Part shown: positions 11,682 through 24,884 of the stretch, in pieces
Layout: every line of letters begins with the position of its first letter
Position numbering within the stretch: position 1 is the first letter of the stretch
Source of the DNA: Nicotiana tabacum
Taxonomy: Eukaryota > Streptophyta > Magnoliopsida > Solanales > Solanaceae
Assembly: GCF_000715075.1 (NCBI RefSeq)
Contig: NC_134096.1
Coordinates: forward strand, 119,968,698 to 120,032,697
Reading direction: 5' to 3'
DNA length: 64,000 nt
Translations under genes and position numbers: made by a program
Notes under the pieces: generated by a model
What the model saw: only the letters and a program-made list of their open reading frames with translations
Told to the model about the DNA's origin: nothing
Database searches by the model: none

Positions 11682-12978
11682 ATGAACTCAGTCTTGGACA
11701 TAGATGGTTACTATGAGGTGAATTTGACTAGTTTGGTCTGGTACTGGAGAAACGAAATAATCGATTATCTCGAGCATGGAAAGTTGCCCAGACACCCCAA
11801 AGCATCAAGAGTGTTACGCGCCAAAGATGCACGTTGTAGCTTCAAGAAAGGCCAATTGTACAGAAAATCCTTTCAAGGCCCGTTGGCCCGGTGCTTAGTA
11901 GCATCAGAAGCTAACTATGTCATGAGAGAAGTCCACGAAGGATATGCGGCAACTACTCAAGTGTAGATTCTTTGGTGCTGAAATTAGTTCGGGCAGGATA
12001 TTACTGGCCACGTATGGAACAAGATGACAAAGACTTCGTATGAAAATGTGACAAGTGCCAACTCTACGCACCACTAGTACATCAACTGGCAGAACCCCTA
12101 TATTCAGTTCTATCCCCGTGGTCGTTCATGAAATGGGGGATGGACATCATCGGACCACTACCATCGGCTCCCGGAAAGGTAAGGTTTCTTTTAATTTTGA
12201 CCGACTATTTTTCTAAATGGGTGGAAGCAGGTCCTTATCAGAACATCGGAGAATGCGAAGTGGTCGACTTCCTATGGGAAAACTTAATATTTAGGTTTGG
12301 AATACCAAAAGAGATTGCATGCGACAATGGGTTGCAGTTTATTGGAGCAAAAGTTACAAAGTTCCTTGAAGATTTGAAGATAAAGAGGATTATCTCTTCA
12401 CCTTATCATCCGAACGCGAATGGTCAAGCAGAGTTAACAAACAAAGTAATTATACAAAATCTAAAGAAAAGGTTGGAAGCACCAAAAGGCAACTGGCCTG
12501 AAGAATTACCTGGGGTTCTATGGGCTTACCGAACAATGGCCAAGTCAAGCACGGGAGAAACCCCTTTTTCCCTTGTGTACGGCGTAGAATCTTTGATACC
12601 GATAGAAGTAGGGGAACCAGCCTTAAGGTATTTCCAGGCGAACATAGAATCGAATAACGAGGCAATGCTAATCAACTTGGAGCTGCTCGAGGAATGCACG
12701 GACTTGGCGCATGTCAGAATGGCGGCTCAAAAGCAGAGAATGGAGCGATTTATAATCGAAGAGCCAACCTCCGTTATTTCAAAGTAGGAGACTTAGTCTT
12801 GAGGAAGGTAACTCAAAACACCCGGGAACTCAATGCGGGCAAGTTAGGCCCAACATGGGAAGATCCTTACCGGGTTTCAGCTATCACTGGGAAAGGATCA
12901 TACGAGTTGGAGAACCAAAACGGAGACAAGTTACCCAACAACTGGAACGTGGCTCACCTCAAAAGATATTACTGCTGA
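11682..12978 (+). pseudogene. Integrase of Tat element 2
   Basis: The zinc-binding N-terminal part is at about 11840-12070 and is broken by a stop at 11964 and a frameshift. The catalytic core is open at 12128-12787: MKWGMDIIGPLP and LTDYFSKWVEAG hold the first Asp, ACDNGLQFIGAK the second, and SPYHPNANGQAE the Glu region. A short overlap in another frame (12694-12978) carries the C-terminal domain (FKVGDLVLRKV, GPTWEDPYRV, WNVAHLKRYYC). The frame change near 12780 is a small indel. Integrase would insert the cDNA into chromosomes. Confidence 0.88.
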
Positions 12979-14130
12979 CAAACAATAGTCAAACGGAAAG
13001 TATATATTGCACTCTTTTTCCCTTCGTTCAGTTTTTGTTCTAATTGGGTTTTTCTGTCAAGGTTTTTAACGAGGCAGCGATGGAAAGCATACTACGAAGA
13101 CAACAGAAATAAGATCTCTGATGCCAAGGCTTCACTCAGGGGCAATTAGATAATCTTTGGTTTGATAGCAAATTCCCACCGGAAAGTTAAGTTTGCTACC
13201 GAACAGAGGTTACCCGATCATTCACGAGCACAAACCACTAAAGGACTACTAGGTATTCTTTCGTTCGATAGCATGGGATCCTAAGGGGAAACAAGATATG
13301 TTGCCGAGTGAAGGATTACCTAGCAAATCATTGGTGGAATCTTCGAAGATGCAAGACTACCAGTGTTACAATTCGCATTCAAACACTCGGGGGGAATGAT
13401 ACGAGAATACAACAACACTGAATGCTACGTTAACCGGGGAATGAAAATCCAGGAATAGAGTACATCATCGGGACCGGGGATTGCACAGCCAGTCCCGTAG
13501 AAACAAGTTATTCAAGATAGCCACAATTCATGGCAATTTCTTTTTTGCATAGCAAAATGCTTATGTACTTTTGAAAATAGAAGGAATTAAATTAAAAGAA
13601 ATTCTTTTGTTTTTATCTTGTTTCTTGTCTGAACGATGAGTTAATTTTGCCATTTGAAAGTTAAACAAGTACTTCAAATATTAGTGCCGTAATGAAAATG
13701 AGACGTCCTCTTCAAGAGCACCGTAAATATAAGAGGGACCTCTCTTATAAAAACTCTCTCGTTAAAGGGTTGGTTCCGGAAGAATCAATGCCCGAAATCT
13801 AGAATGCCATCGGGGAAAAATACACCCAAAGCCGTATACGAAAAAGACGCAAAAAGCAAACTTGCGCAAATACTCATGGAAACCCTCACGAAAAAGGGAT
13901 AATACGCGAAACCAAAATGCTTCGAAGAAAAAGCATCCGAGATTACACATAATAAAGCGCGAACAGAACAACATGCACAGAATACTTGAGCAAGTACGAA
14001 AGTTAAAGACTTGCATGAATATTCAAATGAAAGTAAAGACTCAAATGATACTTGAACAAAAAAATATGTTTTTATTTACAAGGATGCATCAAAATGATAA
14101 AGGTACAAAATAGAAAAAGAAACAAAAAGC
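12979..14130 (+). other. 3' noncoding region of Tat element 2
   Basis: About 1.15 kb between the integrase stop and the end of the antisense gene. It shares TTTTTAACGAGGCAGCGA (about 13062-13080) with the same site of element 1. I saw no long tandem repeat and no protein of either strand I could recognise. Confidence 0.6.
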
Positions 14131-15951
14131 TAAACTGCAGTGTCTCCGGAATCATGAGGAAGAGAAGTATCTGCATCCCCGGGTGTAGTAGATGGTTCCG
14201 ATTATGGCTCAACATTTTCCCCAGCTTGGTCTTCGACATCATCGCCTTCCGATCCTTCTTCAGTTTTCGAAAACTCAAAACCGGAATCAGAAGAACCTGG
14301 AGCATCAGACTGCGCCGGGAGTCCATTTTTTGCAGCCAACTCAAGCTCTCAGGCATTAGCAATTTCGGAATTAATGTCAATGATACCAGTCTTGGCCTCT
14401 TCCAAGGGTTTTCTCCTCATGCCATACATAGAATAAGTTTTTTCAACAATGAGGGAAGCCGCTAGCGCTTGAGTTCTTCTTTGAGTTGAGTAACTTCGGC
14501 GGAAAGGTTTTCCCGGGCGGACCTACTAGATTTGAGACTGACGTCGAGCTCACGGATAGTTGAACTAAAGAGCCTATTATGCTCGATAGTTTTCCTCTAC
14601 TTCTCTTCTAGCTAGGCATATTTCTCCACCACAACAACAAGCTCTTCACCATTTGAGTTTAAGGCTATTTCCAAATTAATCACTCTTTCACCGGAGGCAG
14701 CCTCACGATCGGTTGCTGCAAGAATAGCGTTCTGGACTTCTGCCCATTTAGCTTTGGCTTCATCAAATATAACCCTCAGTGGCCCAATTTCTTGGCTAAT
14801 GGTTACCACTTATTGCTCGCTCTACTGCAAACGAGCCTCCAAAACAACGGCCTCGGTATCCTTGGTTTCCAGTTCCGAGAGGCGGAGAAGAGTCTGGTCC
14901 CGTTCCGCCAAAAGTTGATCTCGTTCAGAAGTAAGTCCTTCCTTCTCTTGAATCAGCCTTTGAAGGCCCTCAGAAGCAAGAAAGTTGGCCTACAAAACAA
15001 AAAGAGGTAAAACTTAGAGTACATTTGTTCAAATGTAGAAGAAATAACAGAAGAAGAAAGGAACGTACCGCTGCGGCATTGTGCATAGCATTGTTCAACA
15101 AACACTCCCCCGAGAGTGTCTGAATCTTTTCCCAGTCTTTTTCTGAAGCCAAAGGCTTCAGGTAATTAGCAAGCTCCACCGGTCGGGATAGCAGGTTGCA
15201 CCCAGTAGAGACCGAAAGAGTAATGTTCCTCCTCATTTGTGGATCTTCAGAAGGGGCAGCATAATGTTTCCCCAAATTCCCATGAACTGGGGACTATGGA
15301 GGAGGGATACCTTCTTCATGGTCAGGAGCGGCCGATGGATATGATGTAGCAACCGATGTTTGAAGAGTGGATGAAGATGGAAATGATGTAGTAGTTGATG
15401 GTGGTGGTGAAGGTAGAGATGAAGCTGATGGAGTTGAAGAGTGAGAAGCAGCTGTATCAAATGCAGTGCTGGTTATTTGATGCTCGCCAACCAAAGACGG
15501 CACGGACCCGGTACTCAGCCCCGCAGTACCGGTTACAGAAATTGGGGCCCGAAAGTAGGAGTTAGCATATTCAACTATATCAGATTCTCCCCAAAGTGTT
15601 GAGACGTCATTGTCAGTTGGTGTAATTGTCTCAACAGGTCGAGCATCCTGTTGAGATGATGAGGATCGTTTCCTTCTATGTAAAGAAGCTATCTCATCAC
15701 TAGCTTCTTCATCATAATAGATTATCACAGTGTCTATGACCGACCCGGAAGGAGGACCAGTCATCATCGCCATTGTAGATGACTCGGGGGCATCAACATT
15801 TGCCATCTTATTCTTTTCCCCGGTCGCAGAGGAACGTCTTCTCTTTGGTTGCTTGTTCTCTAGTCGAGGACTCCATGAAGAAACGTTTACGCTTGAAGCA
15901 GGCCCGGAGATGCATGTTCGAGTAAGTGCCTCCTGAAGCAGCCTCGCCACA
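14131..15951 (-). pseudogene. Antisense gene of Tat element 2, distal part
   Basis: Minus-strand continuation of the gene that starts at 28501. It is open at 15950-15294 as a Ser/Thr/Pro-rich region (KRRRSS, SSSSQQDARP). A short exon follows (about 15275-15069: SVSTGCNLLSRPVELANYL, ending MHNAAA). An intron is likely at 14990-15068 (GTACGT donor, TTTTGTAG acceptor, 79 bp), then a coiled-coil region (SEGLQRLIQEKEGL, LLAERDQTLLRLSELE, about 14989-14612). An acidic tail ends at a stop near 14131. Stops within the coiled coil and tail show decay. The split at 15952 comes from a nested insertion. Function unknown. Confidence 0.72.
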
Positions 15952-16147
15952 TGATAAGTGGGGATTTTGACTACTTATTAGCAACTTTTAGCTTTTGTTT
16001 TAGTCTAAAAGCATTGAATGGTGTTCCCAAAACTGATGAAATGTGCAAAATTGCAGGAATGTTGGAAGTTGGACTCCCAAGATGAAATCCGACTCAAAAA
16101 GGAGTAATCTAAACACAAGGAAATAAAATACACAGAAGCTCACAAAG

Positions 16148-16527
16148 TGCGGACCGCAAAATTCCATCTGCAGCCGTAAACAATGAAGAAAATCCCAGCA
16201 GGCTCTCTAGCAAACTACGGACCGCACAGGAATTGTGCGGCCGCAAATGACGAGCTGGAGATAACTTCAGAGGGTGTGCAAATTTCCAAAGTCCAAGTCC
16301 CTGAAAATTGCAGACCGCACAAGACTTCTGCGGCCGTAGAAGAAGTGCCTTGTGGTCGCAGAAGTAAAGATGTGGACCGCAGTAGACCAGTTGCGGCTGC
16401 AGTGATAAATCTGCGGATCGCAAAAACATTGCCTTGCGGTCGTAGTTGAGAATTGTGCGATCGCAGAATCCCAGTTCCTGCAAGATGAAGAATTCTATAG
16501 ACCGCACATGGAATTGTACAGCCGCAG
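16148..16527 (+). repeat. Dispersed GACCGCA/TGCGGCCGCA motif cluster
   Basis: About six units of form GCGGACCGCA, 9-12 bases, then TGTGCGGCCGCAG occur at 16148-16178, 16216-16245, 16310-16340, 16372-16402, 16411-16445 and 16498-16527. Half motifs lie between them. The cluster lies upstream of the TATA-like box at 16570, that is, in the U3 if this is an LTR. Confidence 0.7.
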
Positions 16528-17059
16528 AACCTCCCGAAGGGCATTTTTGTCCGAAATTTTCAACCTTGTATAAATAGACGAGTATCACAAAATTAGGTTA
16601 ACTTTTGACATCAGCAAATCCTGTAGCCGTTTTTCTTTGCCTCTTTTGGAAGTTTTCTATATTTTGGAGTATTTTACTATAGAGTTTATCATTTTAACTT
16701 TACAATATGAATTTAATTAGTATTTCTTCTTCTATTTCTTCAATTTCAAGCATGAGTAGCTAGATTTTTACTTGGGTTGTGACCCAACCCTAGTGTATAA
16801 ACCTTATGGGTATCTAATTTAGTGCTTGTTTATGATTGTGTGTTTATTATTTAGCCTTATTCATGCTTTAATTTGTGGAATTAATTATTGCAAACATTAG
16901 TTCATTCCTAATTGACTTAGTCTCTACTTGAGAAAGAGAGACTGGGTCTAGGAAAATTTGGCTAATAAGAAATTGGGTCAATCGAGAGATTAATTAACTC
17001 AATTAAAAGGTTCAACCTAGATATAGTAATAACCCGACTTGAGCTTTTATCAACCTTTT

Positions 17060-19346
17060 TGTTATGACACATTTTCTAAACAAGCTGTGACCGGCTCCCG
17101 GTTGCTAAATTTAACCGGGAGAACCATTTACACTTATTAAAACTATTATAACCTCAAAATTTATATGCAACAAGGTAATACTTTAACCAAATACTTTTAA
17201 TTAATTTGAACAACTAAAATAACCAGCTCTCAAACTTTGTCTGTAGTAACTACTGAAATACTGCTAAGTTATTATCAAAAACATCTGAATCTTAACCCAC
17301 CGACTGGTCTATAAAGCCTCTACTGATAAACTGATGTACTGCTCAGGACATGAGATTGCCTGGCTAGTTCTCCAAGTAAACAAAGAAATAAGTTAATAAA
17401 GATGACTCAAAGGAATACTCCACGAACAAAAGCGGAGCTCACCAATAACACTAGAAGAGAGGGAAGTCCTAACTTGTAGCCTGCTCGCCTGCAAAACTGG
17501 TTCCTACGTTATACCGCATTCCAACGTAGGTTCCCAAAGGAGAACGTCAGTACCATCCAATGTACTCAGTGAGTCTCAACAACAAGGGACGAAACTTTAA
17601 TAGAATATACATTACAAATAAAGATTTTGAATGCATGGAAAACATAAAGCTTCTAAGAACAATTCTAAAATAATTGCATAGTACTCCCTCCGTTTCAATT
17701 TATGTGAACCCATTTAACTGGGCATGGAGTTTAAGAAAAGAGAGAAGTCTTTTGAACTTGTGGTGTAAAACGAGGCACATATATTTTGTGTTGCTATAAA
17801 TCATTGCATAAAGGTAAATTATTTTCAAATAAGGAAAGAGGTCATTCTTTTTAACACGAACAAAAAAAAAATAGGTTCACATAAATTGAAACGGAGTGAG
17901 TAGAATTTTATAAATATTCTAAAAGAAATTCCTTTCTTTTTCTTTCTTATAAAAAAAAATACTTCACTTTATACTTCGGGAGTTCCAACTATCCTGACTT
18001 ATTTCTGTCTTAGTCACCGTGTGATTGGCACAGGTTTGATCCTAACCTGATCGAATAGGCCCAATCCACGAGGTGCCACTCGCTTCATATGTTCTCAACG
18101 CTCATATATCATACCTCAGCCTGGCTAAGTAAATTCTCAGCAACGAGACCCTCGGCTCATGTGCTCCCTACTTTGGCACAAGTAGTTTCAGAAAGTCAGC
18201 GCCTTGGTCAGGACCCTCGACCTAGACGATGACCCCTTCTTAGAATAGAGGATACTCCCAAAAATTATTTCTTTCTTAAACTTCTTCTTGTGACTTTTCA
18301 AGTCTAAATCTTTTCTGAAACATCCTATATATACTCATACTGGTTTCCTTATATGTAAATCATGGCATAAGAATGAAATAAACATTCAAAAGTATTTCTA
18401 AAGATTCTTGCTTTTTCATGAATTTTCAACATGAAAATGGCATATAAGAATAACACAACAATCTAAAAATTTATGCACATATATCATAATAAATCACCTA
18501 AACTTTAGCTAGAACAATTCTAAATTAATAAGTACTCACTCGCTCCGATTAAGTACATATTAACTTTTTTAAGCAATTCATCGAACACCTTGTATGCGTG
18601 CTTTTGTGAGTTAAACTACTTTAGTAAAAGGTTATATCAACTCACCTCAAAACTCCTCAAGCCAATACGTAGGCTCCAGTTCAATTTATACCCGTCAAAC
18701 AATCGATTCTACAATAACCAATATATTTTAATTAATTTAAAAGTTCCACCCCTAAACATTGAACTTACTGTTGATACAGAGGAAGAAGGAAATTAACTAT
18801 TCAATTCTTACCTACTACTACTGTAGGATAATTGACTATAGAGAATTTTATATACCTGAGTTCAAGAACTAGTAATTTGTAAAGAAATCCAAAACTTTCC
18901 GTTGCATGCGTGAGTAAGCAGCCTCTGTTTTGTGGCTCTCTGTTTCGTGAGTGAACAGAACACTAGTTCTGTTTTTCGTGTAAGGCTTTTTAGCCTTCTG
19001 CCTTTTGCGTGAATGAACATAAACCTATTGTTTAAGGCTTTAAGCCTTTTGTCTTCCTATTTTATGGGCTTTAGGCTGGCCCCCTTTTTTTGTTATTTTG
19101 ACCCCCTTTTTTTAACTTAACTAATAATTAATGATACCCACTTTTAATAATTAATAATATTAAAATTATTAATATTTCCCTAATTGTATATCCAATTATT
19201 TTTAAATAGAGATGTAACTCAAAAGTCAATCACTAGGGTTTAAATTCGTAATAGAAGTATAATTTTTATGTACTCAAGGCAAGTTTAAAAATTAAATTCT
19301 ATAATTAGCATGTGTTGAAACATTTATAGATTTGAGGAGTGTTACA
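17060..19346 (-). repeat. 3' LTR of the chromovirus
   Basis: 2287 bp, from TGTTATGACAC to GTGTTACA. It aligns along its length with 24885-27052 except for a MITE insertion present only here (17684-17900) and a duplication present only in the other copy. Confidence 0.93.
17684..17900. mobile_element. Stowaway-like MITE
   Basis: 217 bp with near-perfect terminal inverted repeats: CTCCCTCCGTTTCAATTTAT at the left, and the reverse complement at the right differs by one base near the tip (CTCACTCCG). A TA duplication flanks it (17682-17683 and 17901-17902). The sister LTR lacks it at the matching site near 25506, which gives a natural empty site. CTCCCTCCGT tips with TA target sites are the hallmark of Stowaway (Tc1/mariner) MITEs. 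Confidence 0.92.
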
Positions 19347-19359
19347 ATCTTCCCTCCTT
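19347..19359 (-). other. Polypurine tract of the chromovirus
   Basis: Minus strand AAGGAGGGAAGAT directly abuts the 3' LTR start TGTAACAC; it is the expected plus-strand primer. Confidence 0.8.
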
Positions 19360-19859
19360 AGAAACATTCATCCTCGAATGTTGCTAGCACTACTCACTTG
19401 AACTTCTTAAGTTTTCTTAGCACTACTCACTTTCCCAAGGGACTCAAAATTTTAGCTAACTCCCAAAATTTTCAAAACTTTCGGCAGAGTCTCCCCTGTA
19501 AATTGGACTATCCAAAAAAATATCCCTATCACTAATACCATAACTACACCAACAACAACCAAGTATACCATAACATGCCATTCATAGGCACCATACACAG
19601 CTCATAAACTAATTACTCACACTCCGGCAAAGAGGTACCACAATAACCAACCAAAAATCTAAAGCACAACATTTCAGAAAAAGTAAATTACTTTAATGAA
19701 TTAAATGTACTCTGGCATGGTACTAAATTATTTAATAACTAAATATGCTCTGACAGAAACTAAATTACTTCAACGACTAAGTATAATCTAGTAAGGACAT
19801 AAACACTTGCTAACTTGTATTTAATAAATGAAATATAAATGTCAAGCCAAACCTAGGTT

Positions 19860-21511
19860 CACATACCTTGTTCCTCAAATAAATAAGGATACTTCTTCCT
19901 CATATCTTCCTCGACCTCTCACGTAGCCTCTTTTGAATCATGATTACTCCATAAAACTTTTATCGATGCTATATCTTTTGTTCTCAACTTTCTTACTTGC
20001 CTATCGAGAATTTCTATAGGTACATCTTCATAAGTCTAGCCTTCTTTAATTTCTATGGTATCGGCATGTATTATATGAACTTCATCATGAATATACTTTC
20101 TAAGTATATACATATGAAAGACATGATGAATAGAGGACAATTCAACGGGCAACGCTAGTTCATAAGCCACTTTTTCCTTCTTTTCTATAATCTCATAAGG
20201 TCTGATAAACCTAGGACTAAGTTACCCTTTCTTACCGAACCTCATAACTCCTTTCATTGGTGAAACTTTCTAAAATACCTTGTCACCAACCATGAACTCT
20301 AAGTCACGGTGCCTCTTGTCAGAATAGGACTTTTGACGACTCTGAGCCACTTTCAGTCTTTCTCTGATTAGCTGGAATTTCTCTAATGCCTCACAAACAA
20401 ACTCTGGACAAATCAATGGCACCTCTGCTGGTTCAAACCAACCCACTGGAGACCTACATCTTCGCCCATACAATGCTTCATAAGAAGCCATACCAATGCT
20501 GGCCTGATAGTTGTTATTGTAAGAAAACTCTATAAGTGGTAAGTGATCATCCCAATTACCTCCAAAATCTATAACACATGCTCGCAACATATCTTCGAGA
20601 GTTTGAATGGTCCTTTCTGCCTGACCATCGGTCTGTGGATGGGAATCGGTGCTCAAATTGACCTTGGTACCTAATCTTTTCTGAAATGCCTATCAAAAAT
20701 ATGTCATGAACTGAGGGCCTCTGTCAGATATGATTAAAACTGGAGTACCATGCAATCGGACTATTTCTTTGATGTATAACTGTGCATACTGCTCTGCGGA
20801 ATCTGTCGTCTTTACTGGTAGGAAATGGGAGGACTTTGTGAGTCGGTCTACAATAACCCAAATTAAATCATGCTTACGGTATGTGCAAGGAAGACCTACT
20901 ACGAAATCCATATTAATCATCTCCCATTTCCACTGTGGTATCTCTATATCTTGAGCTAGGCCACCAGGCCTCTGATGCTCGGCTTTGACTTGCTGGCAAT
21001 TCAAACATTTGGCCACATGATCTGCTACTTGCTTCTTCATGCCATTCCACCAATACAACTCTTTCAAGTCCAGATATATTTTGGTAGCACCTGGATGGAT
21101 AAAGTACCTCGAACTGTGAGCTTCTTCCATTATGTCCTTCCTAAGCCCATCTACATCAGGCACACATAACCAATCATTCAACTTCAAAAATCCATCATTT
21201 CCCAGAGTGAAAGCAGTGATTTCTTTGTTTCTGACTCCTTCTTTTAACTTCACTAAGTACGGATCTTCATCTTGCTTAGCCTTAACATGCACAACAAGAG
21301 AGGATTGAGCTAAGGCATAAGTAGTTATACCTCCTTCTTCGGTCTCATCCAATATAATTCCATCATTTGCTAGTTTTTGAATTTCTCGACCTAAAGTTCG
21401 CCTTTGTACTGCAATATGTGCCAGGACAACCATTGACTTCCTACTAAGTGAATCTTCTACCACATTAGCTTTGCCGGGGTGATAAAGGATATTGATGTCA
21501 TAATCCTTCAA
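19860..21511 (-). pseudogene. Integrase and chromodomain-like tail of the chromovirus
   Basis: The end of RNase H (HPGKANVVEDSLSR) leads into the integrase zinc finger (HSSRYFIHPGATK, CLNCQQVKAEH). The core follows with MDFVVGLP and IISDRGPQF, then after a break near 20670 with SHPQTDGQAERT and YNNNYQASIGMASYEALYG. The C-terminal part near 20270-19870 reads KVSPMKGVMRFGKKG, VALPVELSS-like and VLWSNHDSKEAT, which is chromodomain-like. At least three in-frame stops hit the tail. The chromodomain is thought to steer insertion toward particular chromatin. Confidence 0.85.
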
Positions 21512-22685
21512 TAGCTCGAGCCACCTTCTCTATCTCAAATTTAACTCTTTCTGCTTGAAAATGTACTAGAGGCTTTTGTGATATGTAAATACTTCACAAT
21601 GCTTGCCATATAGGTAGTGTCGCCGTATCTTTAATGCAAACACCACTGGTGCAAGCTCCAAGTCATGTGTGGGGTAGTTCTTCTCATGATTCTTTAACTG
21701 CCTGGAAGCATAATCAATAACTTTTCCATCTTGCATAAGAACACACCCCAGACTAACTCTGGAGGCATCACAATACACTATGAACCCACCCGAACCTGTC
21801 GGCAAGGTTAACACAGGTGCAGTGGTCAACCTCTTCTTTAACTCTTGAAAACTCTGCTCACAAGCGTCTGACCACTGGAACTTAACTGCTTTCTAGGTCA
21901 ACTTAGTTAATGGAGCTGAAAGTGAGGAAAATCCCTCTACAAACCTTCTATAGTAGCCAGCTAATCCCAAGAAACTCCTAATTTCAGTTGGCGTTGTCGA
22001 CCTTGGCCAGTTCTTGACTGCTTCTGTCTTCTGAGGGTCTACTTTTATGCCCTCATTAGATACCACGTGGCCTAAGTGCCACTGACTGCAACCAGAACTC
22101 ACATTTTGAAAGCTTGGCATAAAGCTCATTCTCTTTCAAGGTCTGCAAGGCTATTCTGAGGTGTTCTGCATGCTCATCGTTGCTCTTAGAGTATACCAAA
22201 ATATCGTCTATAAACACGATAATAAAGTTATCAAGGAATGGTTTGAAAACTTTGTTCATGAGGTCCATGAATGCAACTTGAGCATTTGTCAACCCGAAGG
22301 ACATCACTAGAAATTCATAGTGCCCGTAGCGAGTTCTAAAGGCTGTTTTAGATATATCCTCTTCTCTGATTCTCAACTGATGGTACCCCGACCTCAAGTC
22401 TATCTTTGAAAAGTACTTTGCACCCTGAAGTTGATCAAATAAATCATCAATTCTTGGCAGTGGGTACTTGTTCTTAATGGTAACTTTATTCAATTGTCGA
22501 TAGTCGACGCACATTTTGAGATACCCATATTTTTTCTTGACAAACAGGACCGGGGCACCCCACGGTGAAACACTCGGCCTGATGAAGCCCTTGTCAAGAA
22601 GGTCTTTCAATTGTTCTCTTAACTCATTAAGTTCTGCTGGAGCCATCCTATAAGGAGGTATAGATATGGGCTGAGTGTCTAGCAT
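21512..22685 (-). pseudogene. Reverse transcriptase and RNase H of the chromovirus
   Basis: RT is open at 22685-22056: [76 protein letters not shown] frame change near 22090 leads into [17 protein letters not shown] and [16 protein letters not shown] (22129-21893). RNase H is at 21829-21566 ([40 protein letters not shown]). The catalytic FIDD and the RNase H CDAS aspartate are intact. Frameshifts separate the domains. Confidence 0.9.
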
Positions 22686-22693
22686 GAGATCAT

Positions 22694-24670
22694 CTAGGAA
22701 ACTTCTAGAAATTCTCTAACAACCGGCACAGACTGAAGAGCTGGTGGTTCTGATTCTGCATTAATGATATGAGACAAATAGGCAAGACACCCTTTGCCGA
22801 TCATTTGTTGTGCCTTAAGGTAAGAAATAAACTTACCTATAAGCGATGCTGAATTACCTTTCCACTCTAAGACTTCTTCATTTGGAAATTGGAACCTGAC
22901 TATCTTGGCACGACAATCTAACATGGCATAGCAGGAACACAACCAATCCATACCCATGATCACATCGAAATCCACCATTTCTAACTCTATGAGATTGGCC
23001 TCGGTGTTGCGACCTTGGACTGAAACTATACAACCTCTATAGACTCTTGTGGCTTCCACTGACTCGCCAACTGGAGTAGATACTAGGAATGGCTCACTAA
23101 GTTGTTCAGGTTCTAGCGCGAGGTTAATTGCAAAGTATGGAGTCACATACGAAAATGTTGAACCTGGATCAATTATGGCATAAGCATTATGTGAGCAGAC
23201 TAGAATTATACATGTAATAACTTCTGCAGATGCCTCTGCACTCTGACGATCAAGTGTAGCAAACAAATGGAGTTGTCCCCCTCCGTGAGTAACTCGATCT
23301 GCACCTATGCCTACTCCATGCCCGGCCTGATTGTGAGAACCACGAGCCTGAGGTAGTGCAACTGTAGTAGTTGAGGAACTAGAAGGACGAGTTTGATCCC
23401 CCACTGAAATTACGTCGCAACTTTGGGCAGTTTACCTTTATATGACCACTGTCTCCGCAATGATAGAAACCGTGAAACCCAAGCTTGCACTGACCTGAAT
23501 GTTGTCGCTTGTACATTCCACAAAGACCTTGTTGTTGTGAATGTTGCTCAACATGACTCTGGCTATGTGAGGATGATGTCCTAAAATTCTGATTCTGGCG
23601 AGACTGGTTTCCATAACTCTGAGTATGTCTGAAGGAAGACACACCACCTGACTGATGACTGCACTGAGCTGGTGCTAATGAATCCTTATTGGAGGAACCC
23701 CTTCCACCTCCGCTGGATGTACCATTAAACCCGCCCGCTGTCCGGGCTTTCTTGTTATGCTCGTTTTCTTCTCTCCTTTGTTATCTGTCTTTTTCTAAGT
23801 GCTTGGCAAATCCCACAACAGAGGAGAAAGCTATCATTCCTACCGCAACAGCTGATGTCGTACCTTAATATGGTAAGCCAAACCGCCAACAAACCTGCGG
23901 ATCTTTACTTTTTCTGCCTTAACCATGCGAGGATCATGCTTAGCCAAACTTATGAATTCCATGTAGTACTCTTGCATACTTTTATTCCCTTTTTTGAGCT
24001 GCTCTAACTCTGTAGCCTTAGCTTCCCTATCCTCTTCTAGTATAAAATTAGTCATGAAGGCCTCTTAAAATTCTTCCCAAGTAGGAGGACCATCATCTTC
24101 ATCTCTTTCCTTTTCCCACATCTCAAACTAAGCGTCGGCCACATCTCTAAGCTGGTAAGCAGCCAGCTCCACAGCTTCATCATCAAATGCCTTCATCGCT
24201 CGGAGGGCTTTCTTGACACCCTCTAGCCACAACATTGGATCTTCATCAACTATAGTACCACAAAATAATGGAGGACTCAGCTTTAAAAATTTATTCACTC
24301 TTAAGGACTCAAAATTGTTCTGTCTATTTGATTAAGGTAGAATCTCATCTTTTCTCTCATTTTGGTTGGCCATGAAGGCTTTAAACATCTCCATAGCACT
24401 GTTGACAGCATTAAACATCTGACCCACCTTTAGAGATATAGTTGTCTGAGCAGGAGCTGTTGTTAGGGGCGGAACTGGATCCTGAGGTATTAGCTCATCA
24501 TGCTCCACCCCTTCTTCATGTTCAACCAGGGGTACTTGAACCCCCTTTGTGGATTTACCCTTCATTTTCTGAGTTGAAGCCTTCTTAGTTCGACCTTGAG
24601 CCACAATAGTAGCAATAGTTTCTTGAGTAGCATCCTGAGTGTCGGTGTCAGAGTTGCGAGTACGAGCCAT
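22694..24670 (-). pseudogene. gag and protease of the chromovirus
   Basis: gag starts at 24670 (MARTRNSDTDTQD) with a PVPPLTTAPAQT-like stretch. It is broken at about 24330-24060, resumes at 24055-23840 (FILEEDREAKATELEQL, MVKAEKVKIRRFVGGL) and has a knuckle near 23430-23480 reading FYHCGDSGHIKVNCP. The first cysteine of that knuckle is replaced by Phe. The protease (23404-22694) has AYAIIDPGSTFSYV as the active site and VIMGMDWL as the second conserved block. Stops and frame changes fragment gag. The protease domain is open. Confidence 0.87.
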
Positions 24671-24865
24671 TTCTGCGAGTTTTGGAGAAACGAATACATT
24701 AGATAATTTCTTAGAGGTAGGCTCTACTGCACGATCTAAAGTATGAAAAAAATGAGACTATTCCTAAATGCTTGTAGCTTCCTACTTATAAGTATGGAGC
24801 GCTTCATACCCATAAATAAGACTCTACATATACGACTTCATAGACCCCTAGGACTCCTTAAACCT

Positions 24866-24884
24866 GAGGCTCTGATACCAAGTT
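24866..24884 (-). other. Primer binding site of the chromovirus
   Basis: On the minus strand TTGGTATCAGAGCC lies just inside the 5' LTR. It is the standard initiator tRNA-Met complement. Confidence 0.88.

Noticed and set aside
16109..16588. 159-codon minus-strand open frame
   Set aside because: It arises from the GACCGCA/GCGGCC repeat cluster in an LTR-like region and has no domain pattern; other frames are open too.
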